A DNA stretch of 64,000 nt, from contig NZ_CP130832.1 in the NCBI RefSeq assembly GCF_030549615.1, positions 3,472,001-3,536,000 on the forward strand. Direction: 5' to 3'. The translations under genes were made by a program, and so were the position numbers. The notes under the pieces were generated by a model. The model was not told where the DNA came from and made no database searches. It was given only the letters and a program-made list of their open reading frames with translations. The stretch comes from Stenotrophomonas sp. 610A2 (lineage in GTDB: Bacteria; Pseudomonadota; Gammaproteobacteria; Xanthomonadales; Xanthomonadaceae). This document shows positions 18,873-28,858 of the stretch, piece after piece (the stretch's first letter is position 1; each line of letters begins with the position of its first letter).

Positions 18873-19783
18873 CAGAAATACCCTTCCAACTTCTTCTTCT
18901 CCATCGATGCAGACTGGTCGTGGTCGATCAAGCGGCCTTGGCGCTCGGAACTGGTGGAGACCAGCATTTCGGCGATGATCTTCTCCAGTGTGTCGGCTTC
19001 GGACTCGATTGCGCCGGTCAGCGGATAGCAGCCCAGCGTGCGGAAACGCACCTTGCGCAGCTGTGGCACTTCGCCAGGATGCAGCGGCAGGCGCTCGTCA
19101 TCGACCATGATCAGGCTGCCATCGCGCTCGACGACAGGTCGCTCAGCCGCCAGGTATAGCGGCACCACCGGGATCTTCTCGCGGTAGATGTAGAGCCAGA
19201 TATCCAGTTCGGTCCAGTTGGACAGCGGGAACACGCGCACGCTCTCGCCCTGATGGATGCGGGCGTTGTACAGGTTCCACAGTTCAGGGCGTTGGTTCTT
19301 CGGGTCCCAGCGGTGGCGGTCGTTGCGGAACGAGAACACCCGCTCCTTGGCCCGTGACTTCTCTTCGTCGCGGCGTGCGCCACCGATGGCGGCATCGAAC
19401 TTCCACTTGTCCAAGGCCTGCTTCAGCCCCTGGGTCTTCATCACATCGGTATGCACGCTGGGACCGTGGCTGACCGGGCCGATGTCACGGGCGATGCCAT
19501 CCGGGTTGATATGCACGCGCAGCTCGGTGCCGGTTTCGGCTACCCGACGGTCGCGGAAGGCGATCATCTCGCGGAACTTCCAGCGGGTGTCCACATGCAG
19601 CAGCGGGATCGGCGGTACGCCCGGCGCGAACGCCTTCATCAGCAGATGCAGCAAGACCGAGCTGTCCTTGCCCACCGAGTACAGCAGCACCGGGTTGTCA
19701 AAGGCGGCAGCGACTTCACGCAGGATATGAATGCTTTCGGCTTCCAGTCGGTCCAGATGAGACATCGGTACATTAACAGTCAT
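18872..19783 (-). CDS. cysD: Sulfate adenylyltransferase subunit 2 CysD
   Basis: The catalytic subunit of ATP sulfurylase, 303 residues. It makes APS from sulfate and ATP, in complex with the CysN part of CysNC. The PP-loop SVGKDSS is at 36-42. [16 protein letters not shown] and the [14 protein letters not shown] segment are family features. The start at 19783 gives [10 protein letters not shown]; a second ATG six codons later (19765) is possible. A much longer open frame to 19960 runs through the promoter region and was rejected. It is divergent from cysJ. Confidence 0.96.
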   Translation of the reverse strand: MTVNVPMSHLDRLEAESIHILREVAAAFDNPVLLYSVGKDSSVLLHLLMKAFAPGVPPIPLLHVDTRWKFREMIAFRDRRVAETGTELRVHINPDGIARDIGPVSHGPSVHTDVMKTQGLKQALDKWKFDAAIGGARRDEEKSRAKERVFSFRNDRHRWDPKNQRPELWNLYNARIHQGESVRVFPLSNWTELDIWLYIYREKIPVVPLYLAAERPVVERDGSLIMVDDERLPLHPGEVPQLRKVRFRTLGCYPLTGAIESEADTLEKIIAEMLVSTSSERQGRLIDHDQSASMEKKKLEGYF

Positions 19784-19989
19784 TTCGGATTGCAATTTAA
19801 AGAGGAGTGGATAATTGGCAATGAAGGGTAGCAGTGAAATAGCGCCAAACCTGAACCGGATAGGCACTATATGAGCATCACTAAAGGCAAGCGAAATAAA
19901 CCCAGGGCATGAAGCGATAACCGCTGCTCCTTTCCCCTGCTGGCGCGCTGTACCTAGCATCGGTCATCCCTACCTAGACCGGAATGGAA
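19784..19989. promoter_or_regulatory. Divergent cysD/cysJ control region
   Basis: About 200 bases separate cysD (minus) from cysJ (plus). The part next to cysD (about 19785-19910) is clearly richer in A and T than its surroundings, as expected for two back-to-back promoters. CysB, encoded 8 kb away, is the likely activator by analogy with other proteobacteria. CysB sites are poorly conserved, and I could not place one with confidence. Confidence 0.55.
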
Positions 19990-21825
19990 ATGACCGCCGC
20001 CGCCACCGTGCCACCCAGCCCCTTGCCTGAAGACCGCAGGGTCTTGCTGACGCGACTGGTGGACGGCTTGGATGGAAACAGCCTGTGGTGGCTGTCCGGG
20101 TTTGCCGCCGGGTTGGCGCAGGGTACCTCTCCCACTGCCCTTACCGTCATCCCCGGCGGCCAAGCCGCACAGCCAGCGCAGACCCGCCTGACCGTGGTCT
20201 ATGGCAGCCAGACCGGCAACGCCCGCCGCGCTGCGGAACAACTGGCCGCCGAGGCAGAAGCCGCAGGCCTGCCAGTGCGGGTGGTCCGCGCCGATGCCTA
20301 CGCTACCCGCGAGTTGGCCAATGAACGCCTGCTCTATATCGTCATCAGCACCCAGGGCGAAGGCGATCCGCCGGACGACGCGATCGGCCTGGTCGAGTTC
20401 ATCGCCGGCAAACGTGCGCCCAAGCTGCCGGAACTGAAGTACGCCGTGCTCGGCCTGGGCGACTCCAGCTACGTGGAGTTCTGCGGCATCGCCCGCAAGC
20501 TGGACAGCCGCCTGACCGAGTTGGGTGCCACCCGCCTGCAGCCGGTCGGCGAGGCGGACCTGGATATCGACGTAGTCGCCACGCCGTGGCAGGCGCAGGC
20601 ACTGGCCAATGCGCGCGAGGTGATCGGCGAGACCGTGGTTGCCGCGCCCAGCAATGTCACCCCGCTGCGCCATGCCGGCGCCTGGACCGCCCAACATCCA
20701 TTCAGCGCCGAACTACTGTCGCGCCAGGTGATCAGTGGCCGTGACTTCAAGGGCCCGGCCTATGCCAGCTACGGCAACGCAGCCAAGTCCGTGCATCACC
20801 TTGAGCTGTCGCTGGAAGGCAGCGGCCTGCACTACGAACCCGGCGACGCGCTCGGCATCGTGCACCGTAACCCGGCCGAGCTGGTCGAGGCGGTGCTGGA
20901 TGTCACCGACCTGGATGGCGCGCTGCAGGTCGAGCACGACGGCCACAGCCGGCCGCTGGCGCAATGGCTGGGCGAACACCGCGAGCTGACCCGCATCTCG
21001 CGCCCGCTGCTGGCTTCGGTGGCTGAGCGCAGTGCGCATCCTGAACTTGCACGCCTGCTCGATCCGGCACAGAAGAGCGAGCTTGCCTCGGTATTCGAAG
21101 ACCATCAGCTGGTCGACGTGCTGCGCCGCTGGCCGGCCGAGTGGAATGCCGAAGCCCTGCTCGGCACCCTGCGCCCCGCCACGCACCGCCTGTATTCCAT
21201 CGCCTCCAGCCGCAAGCGCGTTGGCGAAGAAGTTCACCTGACCGTCGACGAACTGCGTTATCACGCGCATGGCAGCGAGCACGTTGGGGCCGCCAGCGGC
21301 TTCCTGAGTGCACTGGAAGAAGGTGCGCAGCTGCCGGTCTACATCGAAGCCAACGAACGCTTCCGGGTACCAGCCGACGGCAGCCACGACATCATCATGA
21401 TCGGCCCCGGCACCGGCGTTGCCCCGTTCCGCGGCTTCGTGCAGGAGCGCGCGGAGATCGGCGCCACCGGCCGCAACTGGCTGTTCTTCGGCGCGCGCCA
21501 TTTCAACACCGATTTCCTCTACCAGACCGAGTGGCAGGATGCGCTGCGCCGCAAGGAACTGGATCGCCTGGACCTGGCGTTCTCGCGCGACCAGGCCGAC
21601 AAGATCTACGTGCAGCAGCGCCTGCGTACCCGCGGCCGTGACCTGTACGACTGGCTGCAGAACGGCGCGCACCTGTATGTATGCGGCGCCATCACCATGG
21701 GCAAGGACGTGCATGCAGCGTTGCTGGATGTACTACGCGAACACGGCGGGCTGGATGAAGACGATGCCCGCGACTATCTGACTCGACTGCACACGGAGGG
21801 GCGCTATGGACGGGATGTGTATTGA
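19990..21825 (+). CDS. cysJ: Sulfite reductase [NADPH] flavoprotein alpha subunit CysJ
   Basis: CysJ passes electrons from NADPH through FAD and FMN to CysI in sulfite reduction. The 611-residue protein has a flavodoxin domain with VYGSQTGNARRAAEQ from residue 70. A FAD-binding reductase domain follows, with RLYSIASSRK near 400, then the NADPH-binding MIGPGTGVAPFRGF near 470 and the usual aromatic C-terminal end GRYGRDVY. The ATG at 19990 has GGAA just upstream; an ATG two codons earlier (19984) is equally possible. It leads the cysJIH operon. Confidence 0.96.
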   Translation: MTAAATVPPSPLPEDRRVLLTRLVDGLDGNSLWWLSGFAAGLAQGTSPTALTVIPGGQAAQPAQTRLTVVYGSQTGNARRAAEQLAAEAEAAGLPVRVVRADAYATRELANERLLYIVISTQGEGDPPDDAIGLVEFIAGKRAPKLPELKYAVLGLGDSSYVEFCGIARKLDSRLTELGATRLQPVGEADLDIDVVATPWQAQALANAREVIGETVVAAPSNVTPLRHAGAWTAQHPFSAELLSRQVISGRDFKGPAYASYGNAAKSVHHLELSLEGSGLHYEPGDALGIVHRNPAELVEAVLDVTDLDGALQVEHDGHSRPLAQWLGEHRELTRISRPLLASVAERSAHPELARLLDPAQKSELASVFEDHQLVDVLRRWPAEWNAEALLGTLRPATHRLYSIASSRKRVGEEVHLTVDELRYHAHGSEHVGAASGFLSALEEGAQLPVYIEANERFRVPADGSHDIIMIGPGTGVAPFRGFVQERAEIGATGRNWLFFGARHFNTDFLYQTEWQDALRRKELDRLDLAFSRDQADKIYVQQRLRTRGRDLYDWLQNGAHLYVCGAITMGKDVHAALLDVLREHGGLDEDDARDYLTRLHTEGRYGRDVY

Positions 21826-21853
21826 GGCTTGAACGCTGCGATCTGATCCAGCG

Positions 21854-21881
21854 CCGGCTTCGCGACTTACGCCGCTCCTAC
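21854..21881 (-). repeat. Single REP element inside the cysJIH operon
   Basis: One inverted copy of the GTAGGAGCGGCG family, with one stem change, lies in the 82-base gap between cysJ and cysI. It could form a hairpin in the cysJIH transcript and adjust the relative amounts of the two sulfite reductase subunits, as REP elements do in other operons. Confidence 0.8.
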
Positions 21882-21907
21882 AACCCCGACTCCTGACAGC
21901 GAACAGA

Positions 21908-23614
21908 ATGAGCACCCACTCCGTTGAAAACATCAAGGCTGACAGCAACCGCCTGCGCGGCTCCTTGCTGGAAAGCCTGGCCGACCCGGTCACCGGCGCG
22001 TTGCGCGAAGACGACCAGACCCTGATCAAGTACCACGGCAGCTACCAGCAGGACGACCGCGACGTGCGCGATGAGCGCCGCCGGCAGAAACTCGAGCCGG
22101 CCTACCAGTTCATGATCCGCACCCGCACCCCGGGCGGCGTGATCAGCCCGGAGCAGTGGCTGAAACTGGACAGCATCGCCACCCGCTACGGCAACCATTC
22201 GCTACGTATCACCACCCGCCAGGCCTTCCAGTTCCACGGCGTGATCAAGCGCGAGTTGAAAGCGACCATGCAGGCGATCAATGCGGCATTGATCGACACC
22301 CTGGCGGCTTGCGGTGACGTCAACCGCAACGTGCTGGTCGCCGCCAACCCCTTGCTCTCCAGCGCGCATGCCACGCTATATGCCGATGCCGCACGCACCT
22401 CCGAGCACCTGCTGCCCAATACCCGCGCCTACTACGAAATCTGGCTGGACGAAGAACGTGTGGCCGGCAGCGGCGCCGAGGAAGAGCCGATCTACGGCGA
22501 GCGCTACCTGCCGCGCAAGTTCAAGATCGGCTTCGCACTGCCGCCGCTCAACGACGTCGACGTCTATGCCAACGACCTGGGCTTCATCGGCGTGCTCGAT
22601 GATGCCGGCGAGCTGCTTGGCTATGACGTGACCATCGGCGGCGGCATGGGTGCCACCCACGGCGATGCCGAGACCTATCCGCGCATCGCCAACAGCGTCG
22701 GCTTCATTCCGCGCGAGGCACTGCTGGATGTGGCCACCGCAACCGTCACCACCCAGCGCGACCTTGGCAACCGCGACCTGCGGAAGCGCGCACGCTTCAA
22801 GTACACCATCGATGACCACGGCCTGGACACGGTGGTTTCCGAAATCGAACGTCGCGCCGGCATCCGCTTCGCACCATCGCGTGCTGCTCCGTTTGACCAC
22901 AGTGGCGACCGCTACGGCTGGGTCGAAGGCGACGATGGCCGTTGGCACCTGACCCTGTCGCTGCAGGCCGGACGTATCGCCGATGTGGCCGGTGCCCCGC
23001 ACCTGACCGCCCTGCGCGAAATCGCCCGCATTCTCGACGGCGAGTTCCGCATGACCGGCAACCAGAATCTGGTCATCGCCGGCGTACCGGCACAGCAGCG
23101 CGCACAGATCGATGCCATCGTGCAAAGCGCCGGGCTGGACATCGGCAATCGCGCGCCGACCGCGCTGGCACGTGCCGCGATTGCCTGCGTCGCACTACCC
23201 ACCTGCGGACTGGCAATGGCCGAGGCCGAACGCTACCTGCCCGACTTCAGCGCCAAGCTGCAGCCGCTGCTGGAACAGCATCAGCTGGCCGACGCACCGA
23301 TCCTGCTGCGCATCTCCGGTTGCCCGAACGGCTGCTCACGCCCCTACCTCGGCGAGATCGCCCTGGTTGGCAAGGCACCGGGCCGCTACAACCTGATGCT
23401 CGGCGCCGACCACCGCGGCCAGCGCTTGAACACGTTGTACCGCGAGAACATCACCGAGCCGGAGATCCTCGATGCATTGGCGCCGCTGTTCGCCCGCTAT
23501 TCCGGCGAGCGCGACGGCAGCGAAGGCTTCGGTGATTTCCTGCACCGGGCCGGCATCGTCAATCTCCCCACCTACCCCACCCACCGCCAGATATCCGTGG
23601 AACTGCAAGCATGA
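21908..23614 (+). CDS. cysI: Sulfite reductase hemoprotein beta subunit CysI
   Basis: CysI reduces sulfite to sulfide with six electrons from CysJ, using siroheme coupled to a [4Fe-4S] cluster. The 568-residue length is normal. The cluster cysteines are C427 and C433 (CVALPTC) and C472 and C476 ([10 protein letters not shown]), the last also being the siroheme ligand. The [10 protein letters not shown] segment near 105 is the conserved substrate-binding region. The stop overlaps the cysH start by 4 bases (ATGA). Confidence 0.97.
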   Translation: MSTHSVENIKADSNRLRGSLLESLADPVTGALREDDQTLIKYHGSYQQDDRDVRDERRRQKLEPAYQFMIRTRTPGGVISPEQWLKLDSIATRYGNHSLRITTRQAFQFHGVIKRELKATMQAINAALIDTLAACGDVNRNVLVAANPLLSSAHATLYADAARTSEHLLPNTRAYYEIWLDEERVAGSGAEEEPIYGERYLPRKFKIGFALPPLNDVDVYANDLGFIGVLDDAGELLGYDVTIGGGMGATHGDAETYPRIANSVGFIPREALLDVATATVTTQRDLGNRDLRKRARFKYTIDDHGLDTVVSEIERRAGIRFAPSRAAPFDHSGDRYGWVEGDDGRWHLTLSLQAGRIADVAGAPHLTALREIARILDGEFRMTGNQNLVIAGVPAQQRAQIDAIVQSAGLDIGNRAPTALARAAIACVALPTCGLAMAEAERYLPDFSAKLQPLLEQHQLADAPILLRISGCPNGCSRPYLGEIALVGKAPGRYNLMLGADHRGQRLNTLYRENITEPEILDALAPLFARYSGERDGSEGFGDFLHRAGIVNLPTYPTHRQISVELQA

Positions 23615-24342
23615 GCGCCCTGCCCAAAACCTCCAACACTCCGTCGGTTGCCCTGCCTGACGACCTGGGCCCGCTCAATACCCTGCTCGATTCGATGGAT
23701 GCGCAGCAGCGCGTCGAATGGGCACTGCAGAATGCACCCGGCGCGCATGTGCTGTCGTCGAGCTTCGGCGCGCAGTCGGCGGTGACCCTGCATCTGCTCA
23801 GCAGCCAGCATCCGGACATCCCGGTCATCCTTATTGATACCGGCTACCTGTTCCCGGAGACCTACCGCTTCGCCGACGAATTGACCGACCGGCTCAAGCT
23901 CAATCTCAAGGTCTACCGGCCGCAGGTCAGTCGCGCATGGATGGAGGCGCGCCATGGCCGCTTGTGGGAACAGGGCGTCGTCGGCATCGAGCAGTACAAC
24001 AACCTGCGCAAGGTCGAGCCGATGAAGCGGGCGCTGGACGATCTGCAGGTAGGCACCTGGTTCACCGGCCTGCGCCGCAGCCAATCCGCCAGCCGCGCCA
24101 ATACACCGGTGCTGCAGCGTCGTGGCGAGCGCTACAAGGTCAATCCGATTGCCGACTGGAATGACCGCGATGTGTGGAAGTACCTGCAGGAACACCAGCT
24201 GCCCTACCACCCGCTATGGGAACAAGGCTACGTCTCGATCGGCGACTTCCACACCACCCGCCGCTGGGAACCGGGCATGCGCGAGGAAGACACGCGCTTC
24301 TTCGGCCTGAAGCGCGAATGCGGCCTGCACGAAGAGATTTGA
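23611..24342 (+). CDS. cysH: Phosphoadenosine phosphosulfate reductase CysH
   Basis: CysH reduces PAPS to sulfite with thioredoxin as electron donor. The 243-residue protein has the PP-loop-like SSFGAQSAV near residue 50 and the [14 protein letters not shown] motif. The catalytic cysteine is C237 in the C-terminal ECGLHEEI. It lacks the extra cysteine pairs that bind an iron-sulfur cluster in APS reductases, so PAPS is the likely substrate. This agrees with the APS-kinase domain of CysNC. It is the last gene of cysJIH and is followed by a tandem repeat array. Confidence 0.96.
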   Translation: MSALPKTSNTPSVALPDDLGPLNTLLDSMDAQQRVEWALQNAPGAHVLSSSFGAQSAVTLHLLSSQHPDIPVILIDTGYLFPETYRFADELTDRLKLNLKVYRPQVSRAWMEARHGRLWEQGVVGIEQYNNLRKVEPMKRALDDLQVGTWFTGLRRSQSASRANTPVLQRRGERYKVNPIADWNDRDVWKYLQEHQLPYHPLWEQGYVSIGDFHTTRRWEPGMREEDTRFFGLKRECGLHEEI

Positions 24343-24352
24343 GCAAAGCCAT

Positions 24353-24786
24353 GTAGTGCCGAGCCACGCTCGGCAGAGGCTTCACCGATAACGCCCAAAC
24401 GCAGCACCGCTGCGCACGGCAAAAGCCGCCCTCACCCCAACCCCTCTCCCGCAAGCGGGAGAGGGGCAAGTCCTGTAGTGCCGAGCCATGCTCGGCAGAG
24501 GCTTCACCGGTAAAGCCCCAGCGCAGCACCGCTGCGCACTGCAAAAGCCGCCCTCCCCCCCCTCTCCCGCAAGCGGGAGAGGGGCAAATCCCGTAGTGCC
24601 GAGCCATGCTCGGCAGAGGCCTCACCGGTAAAGCCCCAGCGCAGCACCGCTGCGCACTGCAAAAGCTGCCCTCACCCCAACCCCTCTCCCGCAAGCGGGA
24701 GAGGGGCAAGTCCTGTAGTGCCGAGCCATGCTCGGCGGAGGCTTCACCGGTAAAGCCCCAGCGCAGCATGGCTGCGCTCTACCAAT
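24353..24786. repeat. Tandem array of about 120-base composite repeat units
   Basis: Three full units and one partial unit start at 24353, 24475, 24593 and 24715 (periods 122, 118 and 122). Each unit carries a SMAG palindrome, a short GCAGCACCGCTGCGC palindrome and a C-rich hairpin with stem CCCCTCTCCCGC/GCGGGAGAGGGG. Unit 3 differs from unit 2 at only a few positions, so the amplification looks recent. The last unit stops after the second palindrome, which there has the variant GCGCAGCATGGCTGCGC. No coding capacity was seen in this 478-base gap between cysH and the copper receptor gene. Confidence 0.92.
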
Positions 24787-24820
24787 CCTGCATTTCACCG
24801 TCAGCGGTGAATGTCGAGAC

Positions 24821-26881
24821 TCAATACCGATAGTCCAGCTTCAACCAGAACGACCGCCCGGGCTCATTGATCCGCACCGGGTCTGCCGGAAAGCCGAAAT
24901 CCGCACTGCCGGCCAGATTCAGATGCTCGGCATAGGCACGATCGAACAGATTGTCGACACCAACGCTGGCCCGCAGACTGTCGTTGATCCGATAGGCACC
25001 GTTGAGTGACAAGGTCGCAAAGCCTGCACTCGGCCCCAGATCCCGCGCCACCACATTGCCCTCATCCTGGGCTACCCGGCTCTGCCGGCTGACAGCTCGG
25101 AACAAGGCCCCCACCGACCAGCGTGCCTGCTCATAAGATGCCGAGAAGCGCCCCTCCAACGGTGGAATCTGCGGCAAGGGTCGGTTTTCGCTACGGTTCT
25201 CACCCCAGGCATAGGCCAGCGTGCTGCCCAGCTTCCATGCCTGCGTCGGCCGCCATTCCAAACCGGCCTCGGCACCGGCAATGCGTGCATCCACATTGCT
25301 GGCCTGGGTGCTGCTGCCCATCATGCCGCCGCTGCGGTACTGGAACAGGATGTAGTCCTGCAGGCGTCCGGCATAGGCCGACACCCATGCATCGAGCTTT
25401 TCGCTGCGGAACTGCAGCCCCAGATCCAACTGCGTGGTCTGCTCCGGCTTCACTCCCGAGAACGCGTTGATGCTGCCGGTTGGTCCAGCGTCGGCCGAGA
25501 ACAGTTCCCAGTAATCAGGCATGCGCTCGCTGTGACCGATGCCGGCATACCAGGTCCAGGCCTTGCCATGGTCGCGCTCGTAGCGCAGGAAGCCGCTGCC
25601 CAGGTCCTCCTTGCGCCGCTGCCCGGCGGTGGGATTGGGCATGCCCATCATGCCGGTCGTAGTGCGCTTGTCTTCCACCTCGGCCCTGTCCAGACGCAGA
25701 CCACTGATCCAACGCTGCGCCGTTCCCTCGCCCAAGGTCAGCTCGGTGAACACGCCCTGGCTGCTGAAGTCCGCATCGCGCTTCCACGGCGATTGCTTCC
25801 AGGTGTTGCGTCCCATGCCACTGCGGCTGCGATGGCGACTTTCCTGCGCATCGACACCGGCGACGACTGCCACCTCCTGCCAGCGCCACTCACTGCTGAC
25901 GCGGCCGCCAGTCGTACGCCGCTCCACGTTCGCAGCCATTGGCATCGGCATGCTGCTGTCCGGGTTGGGCGTGCGCAGGGTGTAGTTGTCCATCAAATGA
26001 TCTGCATTGTTGTAATACAGATTGGCCTGCAGCTTGTCCCAGGCACCCGGCAGGTTGTCGCGTTCAAAACGCAGGCCATAGCTGTCGCGTTTGAACGCTG
26101 CACCGTCCATGCCACGCCCCGCGTAACGCGCAATCGCGTCGCCAGTGCCGGCGCTGATCTCCAGCACAGTATCGGCGTCCGGAGTCCAACCGATGGCTGC
26201 ATCGGCGTTCCACTTGCGCCAGCGCGACGGCACCACATCACCATTGCCATCACTGTAATCATCAGACTCGGAGCGGTTGCCGTTGACCCGCACATAGCCC
26301 GGTGTGCTGCCGAAACTGGCATCGAGCATCTGGTCATTGCGGTTATTGGAACCGGCCAATGCGCTGGCTTTCAGCTCCATGCCCGGACTGTCGAAGCGCG
26401 GCGTCTCGCGCTCGAAGCGCACCGTGCCAGCGGAGGCACCGGCGCCCCAGCGCACGCTTTGCGGGCCCTTGATGACGGTCAGGCGGTCATAGGTTTCCGG
26501 CGCGATGTAGGACAAGGGGTTGTCCATCCGCGACGGACAGGCGCCGATCATCGTGCCGTCATTACTGAGGATGTTCAGTCGCGAACCGGACATGCCGCGC
26601 AGCACGGGGTCGCCGTTGGTCCCGCCATTACGGATCGCCGAGAAACCCGGCACGGTCTTGAGGTAATCGGCGCCGTCGCTGGCAGGCACAGGCTGCCGCG
26701 GCAGATGTGGATCGGTAACCCATTGCAGCGGCGAGGACGGCGCCGCGGCGGTGACCACCAAGGTATCCAGGGTTCGGGTCAGATCACGCTCGGCAGCAAC
26801 CGCGAGATGGGGGAACAGCGCCATGCAGACACAGACGGACAGGCACGCGGGCGCACCCGGCGTGCGGGAAAGGAATTTCAT
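24821..26881 (-). CDS. TonB-dependent copper receptor (OprC/NosA-like)
   Basis: A 686-residue outer-membrane gated channel, probably for copper. It has a signal peptide (about residues 1-29), a plug domain with LDTLVVTAAAP and the GGTNGDPVLRGMSGSRLNIL segment, and a beta-barrel ending in WLKLDYRY. Methionine-rich loops (SSMPMPMAANV, TTTGMMGMPNP, SGGMMGSS) fit a copper ligand. A GGAGA ribosome-binding site precedes the ATG at 26881; a longer open frame to 27085 enters the upstream gene. It follows the DUF2946 gene by 68 bases and is probably in the same transcript. Confidence 0.9.
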   Translation of the reverse strand: MKFLSRTPGAPACLSVCVCMALFPHLAVAAERDLTRTLDTLVVTAAAPSSPLQWVTDPHLPRQPVPASDGADYLKTVPGFSAIRNGGTNGDPVLRGMSGSRLNILSNDGTMIGACPSRMDNPLSYIAPETYDRLTVIKGPQSVRWGAGASAGTVRFERETPRFDSPGMELKASALAGSNNRNDQMLDASFGSTPGYVRVNGNRSESDDYSDGNGDVVPSRWRKWNADAAIGWTPDADTVLEISAGTGDAIARYAGRGMDGAAFKRDSYGLRFERDNLPGAWDKLQANLYYNNADHLMDNYTLRTPNPDSSMPMPMAANVERRTTGGRVSSEWRWQEVAVVAGVDAQESRHRSRSGMGRNTWKQSPWKRDADFSSQGVFTELTLGEGTAQRWISGLRLDRAEVEDKRTTTGMMGMPNPTAGQRRKEDLGSGFLRYERDHGKAWTWYAGIGHSERMPDYWELFSADAGPTGSINAFSGVKPEQTTQLDLGLQFRSEKLDAWVSAYAGRLQDYILFQYRSGGMMGSSTQASNVDARIAGAEAGLEWRPTQAWKLGSTLAYAWGENRSENRPLPQIPPLEGRFSASYEQARWSVGALFRAVSRQSRVAQDEGNVVARDLGPSAGFATLSLNGAYRINDSLRASVGVDNLFDRAYAEHLNLAGSADFGFPADPVRINEPGRSFWLKLDYRY

Positions 26882-26949
26882 TTGCTTCTCCAATACGACA
26901 CAGCCACGTGCTACCCGGGGGCAGCGCGCGGCAAACAGGAAAGGTGGCG

Positions 26950-27402
26950 TTATCTGGAGAGCACCGGCGGCCCACGCGGTGGATGCGCCGGCCAGCGCAG
27001 GCTGGCAGGCCGAAGCGTTTTGCGGGGAGATTGTGGCGCAAGCCGATACAGCAGCGGTGCCAGTACCAGGATCACCGCCAGCCATGGCAGCAGGCGCGAT
27101 GCCATGGTGCAGTAATCGCAGGCCTCGCCGTGGGCAGCGTGGGGGTCGGCCGGCATCGAAGCAGGCTTCACCTCTGTCGCTGCAAGCGCAGGAGCTGCAT
27201 GCGACATGTGCTGCATGTCGTGGTGGCCTGCATGCGGATCGACCGGCATCTGCATCGCAGCCTCATGCGCCGCATGATCCATTGCACTCATCGGCAGCTG
27301 CTGCGATTGCAGCCAGCGGCTGACCACCGGCGCCACTGCCATCAACAAGGCAGCGGCAAAGGCCAGCAGGAGCACAAAGGATTGGAAGCGAAGCGAGCGC
27401 AT
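26950..27402 (-). CDS. DUF2946-family protein, His/Met-rich, copper-linked
   Basis: A 150-residue membrane-associated protein. The first hydrophobic segment is at 8-28 and a second at about 104-121. A periplasmic loop between them is dense in His and Met (DHAAHEAAMQMPVDPHAGHHDMQHM). A CDYC motif sits at 95-98 just before the second segment. This layout matches the DUF2946 family, which is commonly found beside copper receptors. It could hand copper to or from the receptor encoded next; that role is inference. The Arg/Pro-rich tail after residue 122 is unusually long. Confidence 0.78.
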   Translation of the reverse strand: MRSLRFQSFVLLLAFAAALLMAVAPVVSRWLQSQQLPMSAMDHAAHEAAMQMPVDPHAGHHDMQHMSHAAPALAATEVKPASMPADPHAAHGEACDYCTMASRLLPWLAVILVLAPLLYRLAPQSPRKTLRPASLRWPAHPPRGPPVLSR

Positions 27403-27480
27403 GACTCGCCCATTTTATCGGCATGGCAATAATGGGGTCGCCACACAGGGTGCGACCGTTTGCCGCATGACCGCCGCCCT

Positions 27481-27691
27481 GTAGTGCCGAGCCATGCTCG
27501 GCAGAAGCCTTCCAAGCAACGGATCAGCACAACAGCTGCTGTAGGAGCGGCGTAAGCCGCGAAGCTGACATCAATGGAATCGCAGGCATTGCTGCATTCG
27601 GATGCATCATCAGCTTCGCGGCTTACGCCGCTCCTACAAGATCCTGCGCGGTCTACGAGGAAAGCCTCTGCCGAGCATGGCTCGGCACTAC
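27481..27691. repeat. SMAG copies flanking a REP doublet
   Basis: The gap between the DUF2946 gene start and the cysB end (305 bases) has a forward SMAG copy at 27481-27504 and a GTAGGAGCGGCG doublet. The doublet is forward at 27541-27566 and inverted at 27612-27637, with a 45-base spacer. An inverted SMAG copy follows at 27669-27691, 16 bases before the cysB stop. The promoter of the copper operon should lie near 27405-27475. Confidence 0.88.
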
Positions 27692-27707
27692 CGGTGATCT
27701 GCTTCGC

Positions 27708-28691
27708 TTAAACCGTAATCGTCTGCGTCAACGATTCCCAGGTCGGCGGCAGCGGCCAATCGGCCTGCTGGTTGCCGTCCAACACGCGGCGCAGATCGCG
27801 CTTGTCTATCTGCGGTGCAAGCACGTGCACCAGCTCCAGAGCGTAATCGCGCAATACGCGATCGCGCGGCAATACCGCCCATGCGATGCACTCGGGGATT
27901 GATGCCGGTGCCGGCCAGGCGCGCAGGTCGGTGTCGTTGGCGCTTACCGCCATTTCCGCGAGCAGGCCAACACCCAGACCGGTGCGCACGTATGTCTTGA
28001 TCAGGTCCGCATCCAGCGCGGTCAAGGTCAGGTCCGGCTCCAGATCAAGCGCGGCAAACGCGCGTCGCAGCGATGAACTGGTGCGGGTGGAGGATTCATA
28101 GCTGATCAGCGGGTGGCTCGCCAATGCCGCCATGTCCGGCGTCACTCCGGCGCGGTCCAGCGGATGGCCCTTGGGCACCAGCACCAGCCGACGCCAGCGG
28201 TACAAGGGCACGGCAATACCGGTGCTCGGCTCGCCACCTGCGGTGCTGATGATGGCGATATCCGCGTCGCCCTGGCTCAGCAGATCCAGTGCATCGCTTT
28301 CAGCAGCCTGCTGCAGATGCACGCTCACCTGCGGGTAGGCCAACTTGATGCGCGCAACCGCAGGCGGCAATACGAAACGTGCCTGCGTGTGGGTGGTGGT
28401 CAGGATCAGCTGGCCGTGGCTCTCACGACGTTGGTTGGCTGCGTAGGTGCGGATGTTGTTCGCTTCCGCCAACACGCTGCGCGCGCGGTTGATCACTTCC
28501 TCGCCGGCCGGCGTCACCGATTCCAGGCTTCTGCCCTTGCGCACGAACAACAGGAAACCCAACTCGTCTTCAAGTTGTTTGAGTTGCTTGGATAACCCCG
28601 GCTGGGTGGCATGCACCCGCGTCGCGGCGAGCGTGATGTTCAGCTCGGCATCGGCAATGGCAACGAGGTAACGCAGTTGGGTAAGTGTCAT
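27708..28691 (-). CDS. cysB: LysR-type regulator CysB
   Basis: A 327-residue transcription factor. It has an N-terminal winged helix-turn-helix (residues 1-60, LNITLAATRVHATQPGLSKQ) and an effector domain from about 90 onward. QLILTTTHTQARFVLPP is the segment that binds N-acetylserine or sulfate in CysB proteins. Length and sequence fit CysB/Cbl rather than a general LysR protein. It should activate the cysDNC and cysJIH operons during sulfur limitation. It is divergent from cysG across 167 bases. Confidence 0.93.
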   Translation of the reverse strand: MTLTQLRYLVAIADAELNITLAATRVHATQPGLSKQLKQLEDELGFLLFVRKGRSLESVTPAGEEVINRARSVLAEANNIRTYAANQRRESHGQLILTTTHTQARFVLPPAVARIKLAYPQVSVHLQQAAESDALDLLSQGDADIAIISTAGGEPSTGIAVPLYRWRRLVLVPKGHPLDRAGVTPDMAALASHPLISYESSTRTSSSLRRAFAALDLEPDLTLTALDADLIKTYVRTGLGVGLLAEMAVSANDTDLRAWPAPASIPECIAWAVLPRDRVLRDYALELVHVLAPQIDKRDLRRVLDGNQQADWPLPPTWESLTQTITV

Positions 28692-28858
28692 CGCAGTGTT
28701 GGTAAGAGATCTTCAGTAAGGAACTGTGAAGAATGTAGGCCAAAACGCTCCCGATACTTATAACCTAAAGTTATCTGACATGGGGCGCTTTTCATTTCCG
28801 GCCCCGCAGGGCTGGCGATACGGTCACGGACCTTACTCCGACTACCGCCGCCACCGCC

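Noticed and set aside
24353..24786. CRISPR array
   Set aside because: The repeat units are about 120 bases, nearly identical throughout including the parts between palindromes, and no cas gene is present. This is a tandem composite repeat.
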